This document shows positions 61,240 to 61,529 of a DNA stretch of 61,529 nucleotides, in pieces. Numbering within the stretch: position 1 is the stretch's first letter; each line of letters begins with the position of its first letter. The position numbers and the translations under genes were made by a program. The notes beneath the pieces were generated by a model, which saw only the letters and a program-made list of their open reading frames with translations, was not told the origin of the DNA and ran no database searches. The DNA comes from Bacteroidia bacterium (lineage in GTDB: Bacteria; Bacteroidota; Bacteroidia; Bacteroidales; Prolixibacteraceae), in assembly GCA_025358025.1 (NCBI GenBank), contig JANYKW010000160.1, positions 1 through 61,529 of the forward strand, given 5' to 3'.

Positions 61240-61529
61240 ATGAAAAATGGTTTAGTATTCGTATTGTTGTTATTAATCTGCATCGGCAATGTATGGTCAC
61301 AAGAAAAAAGCAACCTGAGAATTCCGTTAATCGGAGAAAATGCCCCAACCTTCACAGCTGAAACGACAAAAGGTACGCTCGAATTTCCAAAAGATCGTTT
61401 GCTGACTCCTGCCAACTGGCAAGCCGGGGACGACTTGATGGTTCCTCAATTCCCCTACACGGAGAAGCAGCTGAAAGAGAATCCTGCTATCAAGGATGCA
61501 TATTACGAACTAGGTGGTTTTATGTGGTT
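61240..61529 (+). CDS. Internally deleted peroxiredoxin-like protein (runs off the window)
   Basis: At least 96 residues. A signal peptide (MKNGLVFVLLLLICIGNVWS) leads into IPLIGENAPTFTAETTKG, the start of a peroxiredoxin of the AhpC/Prx6 type. After LEFPKD the sequence passes directly to RLLTPANWQAGDDLMVP, which in full-length relatives is the C-terminal part, some 130 residues later. The thioredoxin-fold core with the peroxidatic Cys (FTPVC) is absent; the only Cys is in the signal peptide. As written it cannot reduce peroxides. It has a good promoter of its own. The 3' end lies outside the window. Confidence 0.7.
   Translation, partial: MKNGLVFVLLLLICIGNVWSQEKSNLRIPLIGENAPTFTAETTKGTLEFPKDRLLTPANWQAGDDLMVPQFPYTEKQLKENPAIKDAYYELGGFMW

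Overview
The window looks like chromosome of a free-living Bacteroidota, probably in or near Bacteroidales/Marinilabiliales. This is inferred from the gene families and from repeated -7 promoter boxes of the form TAnnTTTG with a TTG about 19-21 bp upstream. Typical content includes DUF5916 and GH2 proteins, a periplasmic propeller histidine kinase, TamA/TamB homologues, Nfn transhydrogenase and Bacteroidota-style lipoproteins. No phage, plasmid or CRISPR signature was seen. The only transposase-like gene is a REP-associated tyrosine transposase.

Layout. 0-2.2 kb: SRP RNA, four tRNAs (Thr, Tyr, Gly, Thr), two tiny paralogous lipoprotein genes with a decayed tRNA between them, then gapA. 2.2-7.3 kb (minus): NfnA, NfnB, a dihydroorotate-dehydrogenase-like flavoprotein and a LysM/periplasmic-binding protein. 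7.4-10.9 kb: a SUI1-type factor and a SNF2 helicase. 10.9-11.3 kb: two copies of an orphan leader-like repeat. 11.3-21.3 kb (minus): a four-gene unit of propeller/toroid lipoprotein, DUF5916 barrel, GH2 and transglutaminase lipoprotein. 21.5-26.4 kb: a small orphan gene, an M14 peptidase and a HerA-like ATPase.

26.7-37.6 kb (plus) is a signalling and stress block: two histidine kinases, a receiver, a receiver-adenylate cyclase interrupted by a stop codon, an HD-YitT fusion, PPK2 and SulP. 37.7-41.9 kb: GH53 galactanase, YncE/phosphoesterase and the REP transposase. 42-48.6 kb: amino-acid permease, a small exported protein, a second GH2 and a Tat-exported Gfo/Idh/MocA oxidoreductase. 48.9-50.7 kb: DoxX, pirin and MarR. 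50.9-59.3 kb: damaged tamB, frameshifted tamA and a D15-type barrel. 59.5 kb to the end: a CNNM/CorC transporter and the start of an internally deleted peroxiredoxin.

Two themes stand out. One is secreted or surface carbohydrate and glycopeptide processing without a SusC/SusD pair. The other is an unusual number of fresh lesions: a nonsense codon in the cyclase, a kinase tail remnant, a frameshift plus stop in tamB, a G8 tract that frameshifts tamA, and a peroxiredoxin lacking its catalytic core. Some of these could be assembly errors; the G8 tract could be phase variation. The best candidates for undescribed biology are the 11.3-21.3 kb unit, the cyclase/HD-YitT/PPK2 block and the leader-like repeats. 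All functional statements rest on reading motifs by eye, with no database search.
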